From Bradyrhizobium semiaridum (GTDB lineage: Bacteria; Pseudomonadota; Alphaproteobacteria; Rhizobiales; Xanthobacteraceae), in assembly GCF_020329505.1 (NCBI RefSeq), contig NZ_JAGKJJ010000005.1, forward strand, positions 186,001 to 250,000: a stretch of DNA of 64,000 nucleotides, read 5' to 3'. Position 1 is the first letter of the stretch. Every line of letters begins with the position of its first letter. A model generated the notes under the pieces. It saw nothing but the letters and a program-made list of their open reading frames with translations. It was not told where the DNA came from and searched no databases. The position numbers and the translations under genes are program-made. Shown piece by piece: positions 63,105-64,000 of the stretch.

Positions 63105-64000
63105 ATGGCTCATGGCGGTTCGATGCTGGCGCTGCTCCTGATGCTCGGAGCATCGACCATAGCGCGGGCGCAAGAGGCGGAATTGCCTGTAAGCGAAGTC
63201 GCGCCCGGAATCTTCGTGCACAGCGGGACCACTGCGCTGATGACGCGCGAGAACGAAGGCGCGATCGCCAATGTCGGATTCGTGGTCGGCAATGCCGCCG
63301 TCGCGGTCATCGACACCGGCGGCAGTGTGCGCGAAGGCCGGCAATTGCTGGCCGCCATCAAGCGCCGCACCGACAAGCCGATCCGCTACGTCATCAACAC
63401 CCACGCCCATCCCGACCACAGCTTTGGCAACGCGGCGTTTGCCAGGGAGGGCATCAGCTTCGTCGGCCACAAGAACCTGCCGCGCGCCATCGCCGCGCGC
63501 GGGCAATTCTATCTCGACGGCTTCCGCCGGACGATGGGCGACGAATTGATCAACGAGGTGCGCATCATTCCGCCGACCGTGCTGGTCGAGGATACGCTGA
63601 CGCTCGATCTCGGCGGACGCACCCTGGCCCTGAAGGCGTGGCCGGCGGCGCATAGCGACAATGATCTCAGCGTGTTCGACGACAGGACCAAGACCCTGTT
63701 CGCCGGCGACATGGTGTTTCTGAGCCATATCCCCGTGGTCGACGGCAGCCTGAAGGGCTGGCTACGTGCGCTCGACGAGCTCGCTGCCATTCCCGCACAG
63801 CGCGTGGTTCCGGGTCACGGACCCGTGAGCGAATGGCCGGCGGCGCTGGCCGACGAGCGCCGTTATCTCGAGCGGCTGGCCGCGGACGTGCGTGCACTGG
63901 TGGCGGGCGGCAAGCCGATCACGGCGGCCGCCGCGCAGGCCGGCGCCTCCGAGCGGACACGCTGGCAGCTGTTCGACGACTACAACGCGCGCAACGCAAC
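63105..64000 (+). CDS. Quinoprotein-relay-type zinc metallohydrolase (partial)
   Basis: 298 open codons run off the right edge from the ATG at 63105 (GAGGTGG upstream). A Sec signal ([18 protein letters not shown]) is followed by a metallo-beta-lactamase fold: the metal motif [11 protein letters not shown], then [16 protein letters not shown] and PGHGPVSEW. It fits the SoxH-related zinc hydrolases found in PQQ dehydrogenase clusters. The substrate is unknown. It is divergent from the XoxJ-like gene. Confidence 0.85.
   Translation, partial: MAHGGSMLALLLMLGASTIARAQEAELPVSEVAPGIFVHSGTTALMTRENEGAIANVGFVVGNAAVAVIDTGGSVREGRQLLAAIKRRTDKPIRYVINTHAHPDHSFGNAAFAREGISFVGHKNLPRAIAARGQFYLDGFRRTMGDELINEVRIIPPTVLVEDTLTLDLGGRTLALKAWPAAHSDNDLSVFDDRTKTLFAGDMVFLSHIPVVDGSLKGWLRALDELAAIPAQRVVPGHGPVSEWPAALADERRYLERLAADVRALVAGGKPITAAAAQAGASERTRWQLFDDYNARNA

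Overview
The window looks like chromosome of a Bradyrhizobium-type alphaproteobacterium. The evidence is high GC, a phasin, a lanthanide-type methanol dehydrogenase (XoxF) with glutathione-linked formaldehyde oxidation, GcrA- and GlxA-type regulators, and dispersed palindromic intergenic elements of the kind common in Bradyrhizobium. This assignment is my inference from gene content; no rRNA or tRNA gene was recognised.

Layout. (1) 1-6130, minus strand: a decayed prophage block with two tiny ORFs, a terminase small-subunit-like gene, the large terminase, and a portal gene split by an insert of about 0.8 kb carrying a small membrane protein. Behind the portal sits a NucA/NucB-type nuclease toxin broken by two frameshifts, followed by an intact ComJ-like immunity gene that runs off the left edge. 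(2) 6102-7140: a direct repeat of about 400 bp, each copy with a minus-strand terminator. (3) 7266-20764: mostly housekeeping and accessory genes: a phasin, two AraC-type regulators, an RTX/FG-GAP secreted protein, a 2-hydroxy-acid oxidase, a compact GNAT-MFS-YqcI/GntA-cupin operon, a CoA transferase and a GFA-family protein. (4) 21033-23442: a phage-like control region, with a GcrA-like regulator facing an S24 repressor, dyad operator sites and two good sigma70 promoters. (5) 23616-30072: OpgC, a NagZ-like glycosidase, a DUF4173 membrane protein, and a two-component system whose kinase is frameshifted.

(6) 30076-42996: an acyl-CoA catabolic island. Thiolase, enoyl-CoA hydratase, CoA transferase and a complete branched-chain-type ABC importer (livFGMHK) read leftward. 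Acyl-CoA synthetase, TetR regulator, SDR and a 4-hydroxyacetophenone-type Baeyer-Villiger monooxygenase read rightward. The divergent promoter holds a 25-bp palindrome suited to the TetR protein. The monooxygenase is broken by an internal deletion. Together the genes suggest uptake of an organic acid or ketone, CoA activation and beta-oxidation.

(7) 43498-46645: a DsbA/HCCA-isomerase-like protein, an epoxide hydrolase, a membrane protein and species-typical repeats. (8) 46854-64000: a C1/alcohol oxidation island: Gfa, glutathione-dependent formaldehyde dehydrogenase, cytochrome XoxG, XoxF, an AraC regulator, a divergent two-component pair, S-formylglutathione hydrolase, then the PQQ-dehydrogenase-associated set (substrate-binding protein, beta-propeller, ABC ATPase and permease, CXXCW protein, XoxJ-like protein, zinc metallohydrolase). 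XoxF would oxidise methanol or another alcohol to an aldehyde in the periplasm and pass electrons to XoxG. Gfa, FrmA and FghA would convert formaldehyde to formate in the cytoplasm. The XoxJ-like gene has apparently lost about 70 codons in frame, so the island may be partly impaired.
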